Below, piece after piece: positions 25,401-35,447 of a DNA stretch of 64,000 nt; positions within the stretch are counted from its first letter, which is position 1; each line of letters opens with the position of its first letter. Under the pieces are notes generated by a model. It had not been told where the DNA came from, did not search any database, and was given only the letters and a program-made list of their open reading frames with translations. Both the position numbers and the translations under genes were made by a program. Source of the DNA: Saxidomus purpurata (lineage: Eukaryota > Mollusca > Bivalvia > Venerida > Veneridae); the NCBI GenBank assembly GCA_022818135.1, contig JAFMSR010000002.1, positions 43,100,358-43,164,357 of the forward strand, given 5' to 3'.

Positions 25401-28400
25401 ATGTTCACAAAGTTTATTGTCAAATCTTGTCAATTACTTATACAGTAGCATGTAGCACGCAACACAACACAGCAAGGTATAATATGGAGTGGCAAAATGA
25501 AACTTGAATTGACAAGACAAAACATAACATAGTTTTGTGTTGGTTACATAAATGCCTGGAAGAGCTTACAGTTTAGGATTTTTCCGACCTTTCTAGCTTA
25601 CAACTAAGTCATCTTTAAATGAATACAATCTTCATACCTGTTTCTTGCTCACTGCCTGTATCTTCTTCCTCTGCAATGATAAAACAAAGATCAGGTTAGT
25701 CTGAGCTTATATGCAGAGTCTAGGTTCAGCCAAGACTTCTGAAACAATATTGTTTGGACCACTTTTAACCATTTTAGGACAGTCATTGACCTGAACAGTA
25801 TGAATGACTTGAGCTCAACAATCTCGGTTCGAGTATTTGCCTACAGATTTTCACATGGTGCAAATTTGGTAACATTCACAAAGTTATAGCCATTTCAATA
25901 TTGGATGACTATAAAATCTGAAATTAAATCGAACAACTTCTCATATTCCTGATATATGTAATTAAACAAAATCAAACAACTTTCGTCAGTTCATTTAAAG
26001 CCATCAAAGACCAGTCACTTGTGTATGAACATGTAGTTTCTACTGAAGATTTTCAATGAATATTCTTACCTGGTCTTCTACCTTTCTTTAGACTACTCAT
26101 GCCTTCCAAGTATTTTGCTGTTAATTTTCTTTTCCTACAAAGTATGATTTTAGAATATTCTTGTATAAAATGTCAAATCTGAAAACACTGACTGACAAAG
26201 TTTAACAGTCACTGCCCATATATATGGTAGCTCTAGTTCATCACATGACAGTCAACCAGACAATTAGTTACAAACTGGATTCAACCTCACTCTTACCTTG
26301 TTAAGTTAAAACCTTGTAAAAGTTAACTCTACATTTATCCTTACATAGTTTACTGAAAACTATGGACAGTATCAAGTATAGTTCCAAATTTGCAGGTGTT
26401 TTTTACCCAGTATGATCTGGATCCATTCTGTTGACAGACTGAATGGCATGAGAGGCATATACATTGTATATTATCTTCCTTTGTGATACCATTGCTTGTG
26501 TGGTATAGCAATCCTGCAGACAGCAAGGCAGGTTTCATGCAGTATAAGCTCAATGTACCAGTGGGTTCTTGAACGCAGTAGACTATGATCATACTGCATA
26601 TATCAGTCTTCCTGAAAAGTGCCTGTCTGTCGGACATGTCAGGCACAATTTTAGCCGGTCAGGCAAATTTTATGACCTTTTACACAATAGTTTCTGTTGT
26701 TTAGTCAAGCAAATATTTCATTGGTCAGGCAAAGTTTTGTTTGTCTAACAAAATGTCAAGCACTGTTAAAAAACTTTTCCGAAAGACTGAAATATGCACA
26801 GGTTACCTGTCAATGGTGTTTGTGAGGACAGAAATATCTTTCTCAAACACTGAAAAGCCTCCATGCTTTTAAAACTTTAATTCGCAGTAAAAAAATAGTT
26901 CAATTTTCCATAAAAAAATCGTAATATTAACCTTGTGGATCTTGTTGATGGTGTAGACATGACAGAGCCTGTTTCATCTCTCTTCTTTGACTGATGGGCA
27001 GCTTCAACTAACATATCAAATTTAGAACCACCACTGGAACCATCACCTACAACAAAGAGAAGCACGGATTTTAGTAATTAGTCTGTTTGAATACAGTGTC
27101 AATCCTAAGCCAAACCACTTGAGGTTGGTGCTTCGGCAAGACCACCTAAAGAGACACAGGCATGAACATCAATACCATAAGCTATGAATGGGAACTTCTA
27201 ATGAAAGACACTCAGACTGGCTCTTTTTCGACAAAGATTAGTGAGATCACAGTTGGGAGTCGCGAAAACAATAATTAATATTGCAAAAGAACAGGTTTCA
27301 AAACTGAGATAAAACAAACACGTAACTATCATGAAAGGTAAGTAAAGTACATGTATTCTATTAAAATGACATAACTTTTCAAGTGTCTCTGCCGAGTCTC
27401 CATTCAATGTGCAATGATTTGATTTTTTTAAATAGAACCGACTTTCACCTCCAGTTTCAACATTTTCCAACTGAACTGTCTACAACATACCTTTCTCCTG
27501 TACAGCTAGCTGACATGCCACTACCCTGCCCACCAGAGCTGCCAGCTCTTCCTCTGTAACATCTCCGGCTAGCTGTTTAGGAACTGTCACAGTTAATGTT
27601 GGAGCACCTAGAAAGAACAATTACTTGTTTCGTTGGTGCAGCAACATCATGAAGATCATTACATCATTAATGATCTATGGTAATCAAAAGTCAGTTATCA
27701 ACTTCTATCACTGCTGTTGTTCAAGAACAGTTTCGTAAAAGAAACTGTTATAACTAACACTTATATTTTTATGTCTAGAATTATATTTATTCCACAGTTT
27801 GTTATCAACAGTTCTTGAATGTCCTATCAACAGAATTTAAAGGCAAGAGGTTGGTGAACATTTCATTTGTCAAGACTATAATGGCTGGTTCTTAGAATGA
27901 AATTCTCAACCTCTAAAATGGCAAGCAATTATACAAGCATCAGATATATTATGCACCAAATTGCCTTTAATAGTAGTAATAGACGTTTAGAATTTATACT
28001 CTACTTCAGGCTATCTGCATTAAAACTAGCGGCATCTGCAACACTTTGTGAGGAGGGAAACTAGACACAATTCACAGAAATGACCCCCGGGACGATCTGA
28101 TCTGCCGAAATCCACGAATCCGTGGAACAATCATACCCCTGACTAATGCTTCACTGTAGACAAGAATGACAGTATAACATGTCAGTTAACTTTTAGAATT
28201 AAAGCAATTCTGTAGTTACCAAAATATGATTTATTACCTGACGAAGGTGTACTTTTCTGTTTAAGTGCTGATGACTTTGCCACAGGAGTTGAGCCATAGC
28301 TGTATGATACTGTTTTCTGTGGGCTGGACTCCCCACTACCTCCTACAAGTTGAAACCAAAGAAAAGTTGGAGCTGGAGATTCATCTAAGTTATTTACTAA

Positions 28401-31109
28401 AGATTTAATTACCCCCTGAATCAATTTTAAAAGAAAATACATATTTAGTCACTTAATACAGATAGGTATAAAGCTGATTATCTAGCAGCAGTACAACTTG
28501 CAGTTCAGTAAGTCATTTTTTTATAATGGCAACTGCATATACCTGTAGGAAAACAGTGTGCAGTATTTCTAATGATTTGCACTATATATAAAGAGGTGGA
28601 GCTTAACTGTGATCTATCAACAATAGAGAACATGATCTATCTACAAAAGAGACCACAGTTACAGAAGTGCAACAGAGCAAATGTGCCATAATACAAAATA
28701 GATATACTGTTGACTCAAATAATTATGTGATTTCTCAGAAGCTCATCTCCTAGAAACATCAGAATTGTTCTGCCAAGCAGTACTCTATCTTAGTACTACG
28801 TATCATAACCAAACAATCCTGCCTACTAGTCTTCTAAAATATTCCTACGATTTTAAAACAATGTGAAAATATCAACTCTAAAATAAAAGGTACTCACTTT
28901 TATCTTTAGTTTTGCAGAACTTCAGAAAATTTTGTGCTAGGCTCTTCTGTTCAGACACAAACCATTCACCGCTAGGAGATCCAAAATGAGAACACGTGTT
29001 ATCATCCAGGTTTACAGTCAGTATGGCAATCTCCTCACCTCGATCTCTCAACTGTTCCATCTTAAAGTAGATATTTCATATCAATGACCGAGAACATTCC
29101 TATGTTAACAGTGGCAGCACAATCTTGTCAAAAACAGCTGGCATTCTGAGTGCACAGGTAAAATGTTAAGATTTACCATTTCACCTCGATTCAATAGACA
29201 AACTTCAGGGCTCGACTTAGGACTGAAAACTTAATTGGACCTTCGGTCCACCTCATCTAGACTTCAGTTGGCCCGAGGTCAACTGACCTGGACCAAAATA
29301 TTTTTACCAATAAAAACTATAAATTGACTATGCAAAAAGATGTTTAAAAAATAACGTGACTTCGAGTGGAGTCTTGAGTGAAAATATCGATCGCGGGACT
29401 ATCGCGTTTCTCTCCGTATTTCTGAGTGACTTTTTTATTACTTCATGTAATTAAAATGTTGTTAAAATGCACCAGGTCCTGTAAAAGCGAACTGTTAAAA
29501 TTTGACTTTTTAAATCCAAAGGATTGATTCACACATCGCCGCCGCGGTATTTTCATTGCGAATCCGCCCCCCGATCATCCCCCCCACCCCCCTATTACCG
29601 CTATTTTGATATCATCGTTTGAAAAAGTTATTTTATATCTGAACCTCAATGTATATGTAAAATATTTATTTCCGTAAAATAGCCCCGGTAATTGGTCAAT
29701 GTTTATTTTCCACTTTGCATTTGTCACTCGTGGTAGGTGTGAAAAATATGGCCTGTCATACAGGATGACAAAATTAACTTGTTTGCAAGTCCAAGCTATG
29801 TGATACCACTGATTGAGGTTCGTTTATATTGACGAAAGCGAAAACTTATTGCTCTAACAATTAAAAGTTCCGAATGTTGTTTATTCAAAACAAAACTACC
29901 GGAGTAATTTGTTCTGTTTGTTACTAAATCGTTGAGTTTCAGCGTGTCCGTCTTTCGTTTGCCATTTAATGTGCTCTCTTTCAGCAACTGTGACAGTCGC
30001 CCAATTTTTCCAGTAACAATTTTCTTTATATTCATTTTAATGAATAGTCTTTTGCCGAATGAAGTAATTTTTACTGCAAACTTAACTGTTAATAATAGAG
30101 ATAAAGCCGCCAGGTGTCACGAGATCAAAAAAAAATCGCCGACCGCTTGTCGGCGCTTAGTCAAGTTTCTTTTGATCTTATTAAAGCACGTGGCTTAAAA
30201 GACATATATATTTTGACAGTTTATGACATGTACAAGTACTTGTTGACTTTTGGATTATAAAAATATTAGTTTGGATGAGATAATGTTACGAGTAAGTTTT
30301 ATTTTTGTTGATACAATATCAAAACCGCTACACAAATGTACGTCGGTTGGCCTATGAATTTCAATTTAAAATGTATAAAAGACCAAAAAAAAAAAAAAAA
30401 AACGGCGTATTTACAAATATCTACGGAAAAGAATTTAAATTTAATATCTCATAAACCCGTTCAATCACACCAATTACAGCGATTGTATTAACCCCTGCAA
30501 AGTGCCGCGATATTTCTCCGTACTTGAAGTCATCACGCTATTTGGCACGATTGGAGGTGTATAAAACTCAATTTCAATTGGTTATAGATGGGTGTCAATG
30601 ACAAATCAGAAAGCACGTTATTAATTTGTTCTATAAACCCCTGACAAAGATTAATGCCATTGTCATCTCATTTTTGATGTGGACCGGCGGACCAGCTTAC
30701 TGGACGGTCAGTTGGACTGTGGGCTTTTTAACTGGACCCGGGCCAACGGTCCAGTGCTAAATCGAGCCCTGCAAACTTGCACTACATTTAAGTCATTATG
30801 TTGCTGTGACTGAAATTCACAAAAGCTAGGCATTCAGACACAAACTTTTCCTAAAAGCTACTGGTACATGTATGCTGAACTGCATCTTTTTTTCTCAATC
30901 TTTGATAAAGGTTCACCAAATCTTTGCCTTTGTTTCAATGAAGTTCATTTGACAAGCATCACAGTACACTTCATTTCTTGGAAATCATCATATAAAATTT
31001 AAAGTAAATCTTACCAAATCTCTCATTTGTCGTTTTATTACAACCTTCACTGCCCACTTGAATTCATCAGTGTCCTCCATGTTTGCTATCTCTAATGCTA
31101 GCGTATGAT
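12098..31109 (-). CDS. Zinc-finger gene with shared 5' exons and three alternative 3' terminal exons
   Basis: Predicted nuclear DNA-binding regulator. Nine shared coding exons (31015-31080 to 23789-23939) total 876 nt, exactly 292 codons, and end in phase 0 at ...KEKMVQ followed by GTATGT. Three downstream exons each begin right after a TTTCAG acceptor in phase 0 and run to a stop: T1 21900-23219 (439 residues), T2 15850-17091 (413) and T3 12098-13498 (466). Full isoforms are therefore 731, 705 and 758 residues. Within T1, T2 and T3 the first 15-20 residues, an acidic patch, the finger layout and the C-terminal tip are homologous, so the exons arose by tandem duplication. Known parallels in layout are Drosophila lola and mod(mdg4), but no BTB domain is visible here. 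The alternative reading, three separate genes, is unlikely because T2 and T3 have no promoter-proximal exons of their own. Confidence 0.85.
13499..14749. other. Intronic/intergenic DNA between T2 and T3, no gene seen
   Basis: If T3 is used, this is part of its 10.3-kb last intron. The open frames are short and lack domains. No further zinc-finger exon was found. Confidence 0.5.
14750..14985 (-). repeat. R3 repeat fragment
   Basis: Shares TTGTTGCCATAGCAACCA, the GCATGGAAT phrase and the end CACTTTGTGCCAGATGAG with the long R3 copies. It lies between T3 and T2. Confidence 0.65.
15118..15380 (-). repeat. Fragment of another CTCTTGTT-ended repeat
   Basis: Begins AACAAGAGCTGTCC, the reverse complement of the CTCTTGTT right end shared by the other families. 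It then runs into diverged sequence with TTTTGACAAAAC and GTTTCATCAAAATT phrases. The left boundary was not seen. Confidence 0.5.
15477..15482 (-). terminator. Candidate polyadenylation signal for the T2 isoform
   Basis: TTTATT on the plus strand (AATAAA on minus), about 370 bp beyond the T2 stop. Based on position and motif only. Confidence 0.35.
15850..17091 (-). CDS. Alternative terminal exon T2: five C2H2 fingers and one cysteine module
   Basis: 413 residues after the acceptor ATATTTCAG, starting IIVNIDENS in phase 0. By exon residue: acidic patch with YGDSDMEE (46-53); basic KKRPKKK (70-76, likely nuclear import); C2H2 fingers at 87-108 and 116-137; cysteine module 141-181; fingers at 208-228, 236-257 and 265-286; then a Ser/Thr/Gln-rich tail ending TIVIRTAPS. 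Finger linkers are not the TGEKP type except one HTGAKD. The acidic region is diverged from T1 and T3, as the DSDMEYLD motif is only partly kept. To be expressed it must be spliced to the shared exons across T1, a 6.7-kb intron. Confidence 0.85.
   Translation of the reverse strand: MIVNIDENSMDRDNIQIKINGVIRRKSTITSDPDFSFREEIEDIDYGDSDMEETFIEQTDVGLPPPVQLKKRPKKKTPMSKMIPLPCEYCGKTIIGRTNLVSHIKRVHLKEKDHKCKICQKAFNTSSALDSHMLAVHTRRCDNCQEYVIESVPWSEGVTMKMRRQVACQCGEIVDVYCHFGRRKVYEDETEEDRQTKRKYNDQTKYACQDCGKLFVSRSHCLRHARKHTGAKDIHCQYCSESFRYENSLKKHLQSEHRIFQAPFCKICRMKFENSRQLEMHYQDTHGTNPPDVMKSVRKSTVPANRLVKVTKLNPATPKYKVMPVTSSATEQESSQSLAGSSQQELSVNSEMGTSLQNVMETSPMSGEPDVSMRTIGGHDIDKDTYALVQALQGDGQIFTENGDTIVIRTAPS
17092..18810. 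other. DNA between T1 and T2, no gene seen
   Basis: Intronic to the T2 and T3 isoforms. A/T-rich, with short frames without domains. The TTTTTTATG/poly-T patches near 18320 and 18690 are simple sequence. Confidence 0.5.
18811..19785 (-). repeat. R3 repeat copy in the T1-T2 interval
   Basis: Begins AAACAAGAGGACCAAGATGG, the reverse complement of the R3 right end. Units have the GGTCCACTAGGCAATG and CTAAATATCTAAGCTC phrases, then CATGGAATGGAATT and a left end near ATCCTAACGAGC. Confidence 0.75.
19786..21899. other. T1 3' UTR and intergenic/intronic DNA
   Basis: No coding exon recognised. The part next to 21899 is probably the T1 3' UTR. An inverted copy of a segment at 31762-31917 lies at 20505-20645. 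Confidence 0.45.
20505..20645 (-). repeat. Dispersed repeat R7, copy 1
   Basis: The reverse complement matches 31762-31917 closely: shared ACAGTTTGAAACTGGCTTCT, TTTACAATAGCCAT, and TAGATTGACCTGGGTGGTCT followed by TTTTGTCCTA. Confidence 0.7.
21900..23219 (-). CDS. Alternative terminal exon T1: five C2H2 fingers and one cysteine module
   Basis: 439 residues after the acceptor CCTTTTCAG, starting VTVCLDLEN in phase 0, only 569 bp from the shared donor. By exon residue: MDDSDMEYLD (31-40); basic LKRKKKSKK (92-100); C2H2 fingers at 110-131 and 139-160; cysteine module 164-204; acidic linker; fingers at 238-258, 266-287 and 294-315; then a long E/Q/V/G-rich tail and the C-terminal tip SIIIKQLPVEDLQ. 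The first two fingers and the module are the most conserved part relative to T2 and T3, so this block is probably the common functional unit while the later fingers diversify. Being nearest, T1 may be the default terminal exon; this is inference. Confidence 0.88.
   Translation of the reverse strand: MTVCLDLENTDTKITVEMEGVGFAKIKSEAMDDSDMEYLDLEGQMEDDEDSYFLDDTDPDFDPSVVSIVKTPKLATGIKAGTPSKLLTVEPLKRKKKSKKPLSETMPTPCEHCGIHLAGKSNLKSHIRRVHLKQKDKKCTICEKGFWSSTARESHMLSVHTRRCDACQEYVVESVPWSSGVDMRTKRDVICTCGAIVSIYSTFGRRRQYLRDDEPDEEGNLPEFEPKKKSNTGTKYACGTCGKLFMKKSNCERHSRAHSDYKGIECEICGSQFTYESSLKKHMQTEHGIVKHVCEICGKNYSNETALKVHYVKYHAQENFTIGENVVMIVKEKGNDTADLEQQMEEIMEGEEEGEVIVGEQNGQLTQIGDGRSLVVSESGQVVVHQGEGGQVTLTTQEGQPIDAEAAQIVQQVIHDGQIVASEGNMSIIIKQLPVEDLQ
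23789..31109 (-). CDS. Shared 5' exons of the zinc-finger gene (292-residue N-terminal region)
   Basis: Exons in transcript order: 31015-31109 (ATG at 31080), 28898-29060, 28238-28342, 27491-27607, 26932-27046, 26070-26134, 25638-25670, 25217-25277 and 23789-23939. Every junction is AG/GT and phases match 0,1,1,1,2,1,1,2,0. The start MEDTDEFKW was chosen as the first ATG; the frame is open to the exon edge, so an upstream coding exon cannot be excluded. Residues 1-76 look globular (VKVVIKRQMRDL, then EEIAILTVNLDDNTCSHFG and GEWFVSEQK). Residues 77-240 are Ser/Thr/Lys-rich with a basic TRKRKL and an acidic EEEDTGSEQE. Residues 259-292 look helical (SLEALAVLVVQEINEMAGG). I recognise no family. 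Confidence 0.8.
24226..25197 (-). mobile_element. Hairpin-ended repeat R2, copy 2 (inverted)
   Basis: Nearly identical in layout to 7981-8955 but reversed: AACAAGA and the GCTGTC hairpin at 24226-24250, a core of tandem units, then the TTTTC/GAAAA and GAGCT/AGCTC arms ending at 25193. It sits in the intron between shared exons 25217-25277 and 23789-23939. Confidence 0.85.
29206..30771. mobile_element. DNA-transposon-like element, CAGGG termini, 7-bp target duplication
   Basis: Left end CAGGGCTCGACTTA and right end TAAATCGAGCCCTG are inverted repeats. CAAACTT directly abuts both ends (29199-29205 and 30772-30778). Subterminal GGTCCA/TGGACC motifs recur. No transposase is recognisable, so it is non-autonomous. 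It contains a C-rich patch (29578-29591), a GCCGAC/GTCGGC hairpin near 30138 and a poly-A run near 30386. CAGGG ends recall hAT elements, but those make 8-bp duplications, so the superfamily is left open. It lies in the first shared intron of the zinc-finger gene. Confidence 0.75.
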
Positions 31110-31587
31110 CTGAAAATATAATATAAACTTCTTCAAGATCTGTTCAACTGAAATCTTAAGTCCGAGGGACATCACCACTAAATTTTCTCCTCATTTTTCC
31201 TTCCCTCATAAAACATACTCTGCAGAAGTGAATGTGCCATTGCTTGCTTTTGTTACTTTACATTTCATACATGTACATGTATGTAACTTTTTTAAGTGTT
31301 TCTGTAGCTGATTTTGAAGGATCCCAATTCCACATGTCCCCTATACAAAAGACAGTCATAAAAAAGTAGACTAGACATGCAAAAAGGGCAAAGTTTGGAG
31401 TGAGTGGAAATAACACGAGTTCAAGTAACCCAGGAAAAACATAAATAACTCCATTCAATGGAGTCACCTTGTGGCCTTTTGGAGTGATAATTGCGATTGC
31501 GGGACTTTGCGTTTCTCTGAGTATTTTGGAGTGACTTCATTACTAACACTAAATCAGATTTTCTTTTTAATCTGGAATTGTAGTGCT

Positions 31588-31759
31588 CAGGGCTAGCTCT
31601 GGCATTAGCCAATGCCAATATTTGCTACAAAAAAGTTCAATTGTCTCAAAGAAATTGAATTGGCTACAACTTTTAAAGAAAGAATATGTTTTATGTGCTA
31701 TGCAAACAACGTCACACTGAAAACTGGCTCAAAGCAAAAACTGGCCAGTGCTAGCCCTG
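31588..31759. mobile_element. 172-bp MITE-like element with CAGGGCTAGC termini
   Basis: The ends CAGGGCTAGCTCTGGC and its inverse match at 15 of 16 positions. No target duplication was found at these exact ends. It is probably a relative of the other CAGGG-ended elements. Confidence 0.55.
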
Positions 31760-31761
31760 AT

Positions 31762-31917
31762 ACAGTTTGAAACTGGCTTCTAAACTTTACAATAGCCATA
31801 GATTATTTTCCTGTTTGACATACTACTGCAGAAAAATGAGTTAATGTTTTTGTATTTCCTTAGATTGACCTGGGTGGTCTTTTTGTCCTACTTTCGCTTT
31901 GTTGTGTTTGTAAACAG
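31762..31917 (+). repeat. Dispersed repeat R7, copy 2
   Basis: Matches the reverse complement of 20505-20645. It directly follows the MITE-like element and precedes an R5 fragment. Confidence 0.7.
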
Positions 31918-32098
31918 ACAGAGATAATGTCACACGTCAAAGTTTCAAGTCAATATATCGTAAGTGGTTGCTGAGATATGTGCATGATAGTACCTATCAG
32001 GCAAAACTTTTAACTAAAGAAGCAACACCGACACCACCATCGACGCACAAGTGACTGTAACAGCTCTCCATGTTCTCCAAATAATCAAGCTAAAAATA
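31918..32098 (-). repeat. R5 repeat fragment (inverted)
   Basis: The reverse complement begins with TTTTAGCTTGATTATTTGG, then GAGAGCTGTTACAGTCACTT and GTGCGTCGATGG, as at 48564. It carries one core unit (AAAGTTTTGCCTG, GTACTATCATGCACA). Confidence 0.75.
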
Positions 32099-32564
32099 TA
32101 ACGATATTCACCCGTTGAGTACAATTATTTAGACTATTTAAGCACTTGTTATGAGGCCCGCAGAGTAAACTGACCCTGCTAAACACCTTTAGTGCGCAAT
32201 AACATGGATATTTCTTTCGTAGACGTTGCAAATTGTAGACAAAAAAGTGTCACTACATAACATGTTCATTGATCATTCAGTACAATCATTATTAACTCAT
32301 TGAAATTCTTGTACAGCTTTTAAAGGGTTGTTCGATTAAGTTACCTTTGTGCATGCACTCAATCTCTGTTTTACCCAACCAATGTAACCCCTAGTTGCCC
32401 ACGAGTACCTCGATCTTCGGGCCATAATATTGGCTTCGCCATGGTGGCCCCTCTGTTAAATGTTCTCTTCTTTAATAATCTTAAACTTATAATGACACAT
32501 GTGCATTTGCTTAGGAGTGTGCTAATTAACAATTAGTAACAACTTGGCTTGAATTAGTAATAAC

Positions 32565-33237
32565 CAGGCTGATGCAATTGTCTGATCGGGCTTCCGAAAA
32601 TCAACTTTTTTAAAAATGAATAATTTCATACAATTTAAATTCTATTACAAAGTTCAGATGTAGAGAATAAATTTAAAAGTGAATAAAAGTCATCTTGAGA
32701 TTTTTTAACACAATTAAAATAAGTTTGAAATCACTGAAAAACACATTTTTTAAGATTTTCAGTGCAAATCTTCATGAATGTTTCTGAAACAGCTAGGGAA
32801 TGTTATTTGCATTAGTAGGGTATGAAAAAACTCCACATCACCAAATTCCATCCAGCCATTTCTTGCGCCAGGTTTTTGGCCCTTCTACTTTCAGTTTCCA
32901 TATATTTTATATGTGAAATCAAAAAAAGGACCGGCGCAACAAACTATACCTTTGTGTATCTTAATTTGGGTTTCTTTATAATTATGTGTGTATTTTCTAT
33001 GAATCTGAGCTGTTTTAGAACTTTCTGTCAATAAGTTTAAAAGAAAATGCCAAAAATGTCTTTTCTTCACAATTCGGAGACAAATTTTTGCAGGAAAACA
33101 TGAATAATTCTGTACTTTTAAACTTTTTTTTAGATGTTTTTATCATGCACAACGTGTTCACACCTTTTCCAAGTGAAAAAAATCATTTTTAAAAAAGCTG
33201 ATTTTCGAAAGCCCGATTGGGCAATTGCATCAGCCTG
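32565..33237. mobile_element. 673-bp element with about 55-bp terminal inverted repeats
   Basis: Left arm from 32565 (CAGGCTGATGCAATTG) and right arm ending at 33237 (CAATTGCATCAGCCTG) pair over about 55 bp with a few mismatches, including TTTTTTAAAAATGA. ATAAC abuts both ends. ACAACTTGGCTTGAA occurs outside both ends (32540 and 33242). A 70-residue frame inside has no recognisable domain. Confidence 0.6.
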
Positions 33238-33925
33238 ATAACAACTTGGCTTGAAATTTTTCAGGTTCCATATCTCAATGTTAAGCAGCAATTTAAATTC
33301 ATTAAAATTATGATACATTGGGCATTTTCTAACGAAAGATATTTGGGTTAATCGAGCAAGAACATAATTTATTCTGGTCAACTCATGGGCAGCTGGGGAT
33401 TACATGGTCAGAGATTAAACGCATGAGCAAAGGTTACTCAAGTATCTTATTCGAAAATGCCCAAACTGGCCAAAGAGAGTCAACCTGCCCAACTTCATCA
33501 TGGATGGAGTTACCTCCCCTGAATAAAACGCCCAACAAACGCTATATGGTTGCATAGAATTTTTTAATCAAATACCATTCGAGGAAATCCATATAAGACA
33601 ACAATCGGTGCAATAATGACAAACTGCCACTAAACCATTTATTCTTTTTGATCAAAGATAAAATGCGCCAAAGAAACCGAAACACACAAAATGGCGGAAA
33701 ATCACAAAAATGGCGGACACGACATTTCAAATATGAGTATCTCAATTTTCTGATGCATTAAACTGAATTTGAGGATCTTCTTTTGCATAAACAATGAAAA
33801 TTATTGGGCAGTTTGAAATGGTGTAAAATCAACAACAGAGAAAAATTACCAACAAGTAGTTATGTAGAAAGACTTAACGATCCTTTGGGCTAAAACACCA
33901 CAATTGACGCGCTTTGTATCGACCT

Positions 33926-33945
33926 TTGGCGCCCTCTGTTTGCGG
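33926..33945 (-). promoter_or_regulatory. CTCF-core-like site upstream of the zinc-finger gene
   Basis: The reverse strand reads CAGAGGGCGCCA, matching the core of the CTCF motif; the flanks match weakly. It is a single short match and could be chance. Confidence 0.25.
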
Positions 33946-35401
33946 TGCTTGATTTTTTTATTCACATAGAATTGTGCATAAAAATTGCACTGAAGAGCTT
34001 TCTGTTATTTTCAGACTTTTCAACTTTCATAACTTTTATCTGTTACGTCCCACTGAATGATACTTTGGAGTTTATACTTTGTAAAACAATGACACACATC
34101 AATATCTCAAAACTAGATGGGTTTTTCAATAGCACACTTTGTTAGAATAAGCAATAGTTTTGTGAAAAAAATCCAAGTACAAAAAAGGTACAAAAAAGCG
34201 GCATAACTGTCAAATATGAGATTGACATACATAATTTGTCGGAATCACGACCAAATTGCCATAATATAATGTAGAGTAAGCTTATATAAGTAGTGACATT
34301 TAAGTATTTGATTTGAATGAAAAGTTCTGTACAACACAATTACTGATACTTTAAAAACTCAAATACAGGCCAATTAACTTGTATTTAAGTGGACATAGAG
34401 GAAAACAAATACGCGGGATCTCGATTTTTATTACGTCAATGTGCAAAATGCCCGTCTTTGTAGATAGAGCAAAGTAATACTAATTTAAATATGTAATTAT
34501 CGTTTTGTTTGCATCATTATGCAAATAGATAGAACATTCTAAGACTAAGTCTACGATATAGAAGTTCTAGTTCTATTTCCCAATCATGGAAGGCGCTGTC
34601 GACACGATCGGAGAAATGTTATAAGTCAAATTATTATGTCTCACCTTCACATGGGAGGTATATCGAATTTGTAAATTTCTTCTTCTTATCTATTGGAAGT
34701 TATATTCAATGAATGAAATTTGGAACAATGATCTATTCGTAGTGATGTGAATTGTCTGTCCTTTTTCATATGACATGTTGTATATTCCATGTCTTTATCT
34801 AAATAGTTTAATTTAACATAATTAAAAGATACTGATATGCGATAACAAACTATATACAAATGTATGTTATTTATTTAGATATTTAGTCTTATTGATTTGT
34901 GAAAATTTCATGTTATTTGTGAGGTCGGTCAAAAAGATATACAAAACTTATGTTTTTTATGTTTATTTAGGTTGAATGTGGTATACCGATTGAAAATAAA
35001 TATTATATTTGTATAAGGACCAGAACTCGGAAACTACTGGAAGGAATCGAATGAAGCTTGGAACATAGATACATGGCAATGAAAATTTGTGCCTAGCGTA
35101 AGAATTTACAAGTAAAAAATTGCTGCTAAAGCAGCAAAGGCACACGGCAGAAAAAGGAAAGGGGTCGTCTGCTTTTAGGTAGTGTGTGTAGGAATGTTAT
35201 ATCTAGGTTGTAGCAAATACCAAAATCAGTTATTATTCTGTCGGGTATTCATAGATCAGAGTCACCACGCTAAAATGACCCTACGCCATTCCAGAAACTA
35301 AAAATATCGAGTGTTTACTATAGTAAAATATATAATTTTAACTCAAAATAACTTAAATCGTATTTGTTAGAGCTTACTTAAATTTATAAACATGCATGTT
35401 A

Positions 35402-35447
35402 AGAAAAAAAAAAAAAAAAAAAAAAAAAAAAACAAAAAAAAAAAAAA
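35402..35447 (+). repeat. A-rich simple sequence tract
   Basis: About 46 nt almost entirely A with one C interruption, then CCAACC. It could be an old poly-A tail, but no element body is recognisable before it. Confidence 0.8.

Noticed and set aside
28898..31080. A BTB/POZ domain in the shared exons
   Set aside because: The 76-residue folded-looking start is too short and lacks BTB landmarks; no match to the expected FHAHK/L-type motifs.
33690..33714. Two ATGGCGGA motifs as YY1 promoter elements
   Set aside because: Orientation does not fit the minus-strand gene, and no start site can be placed.
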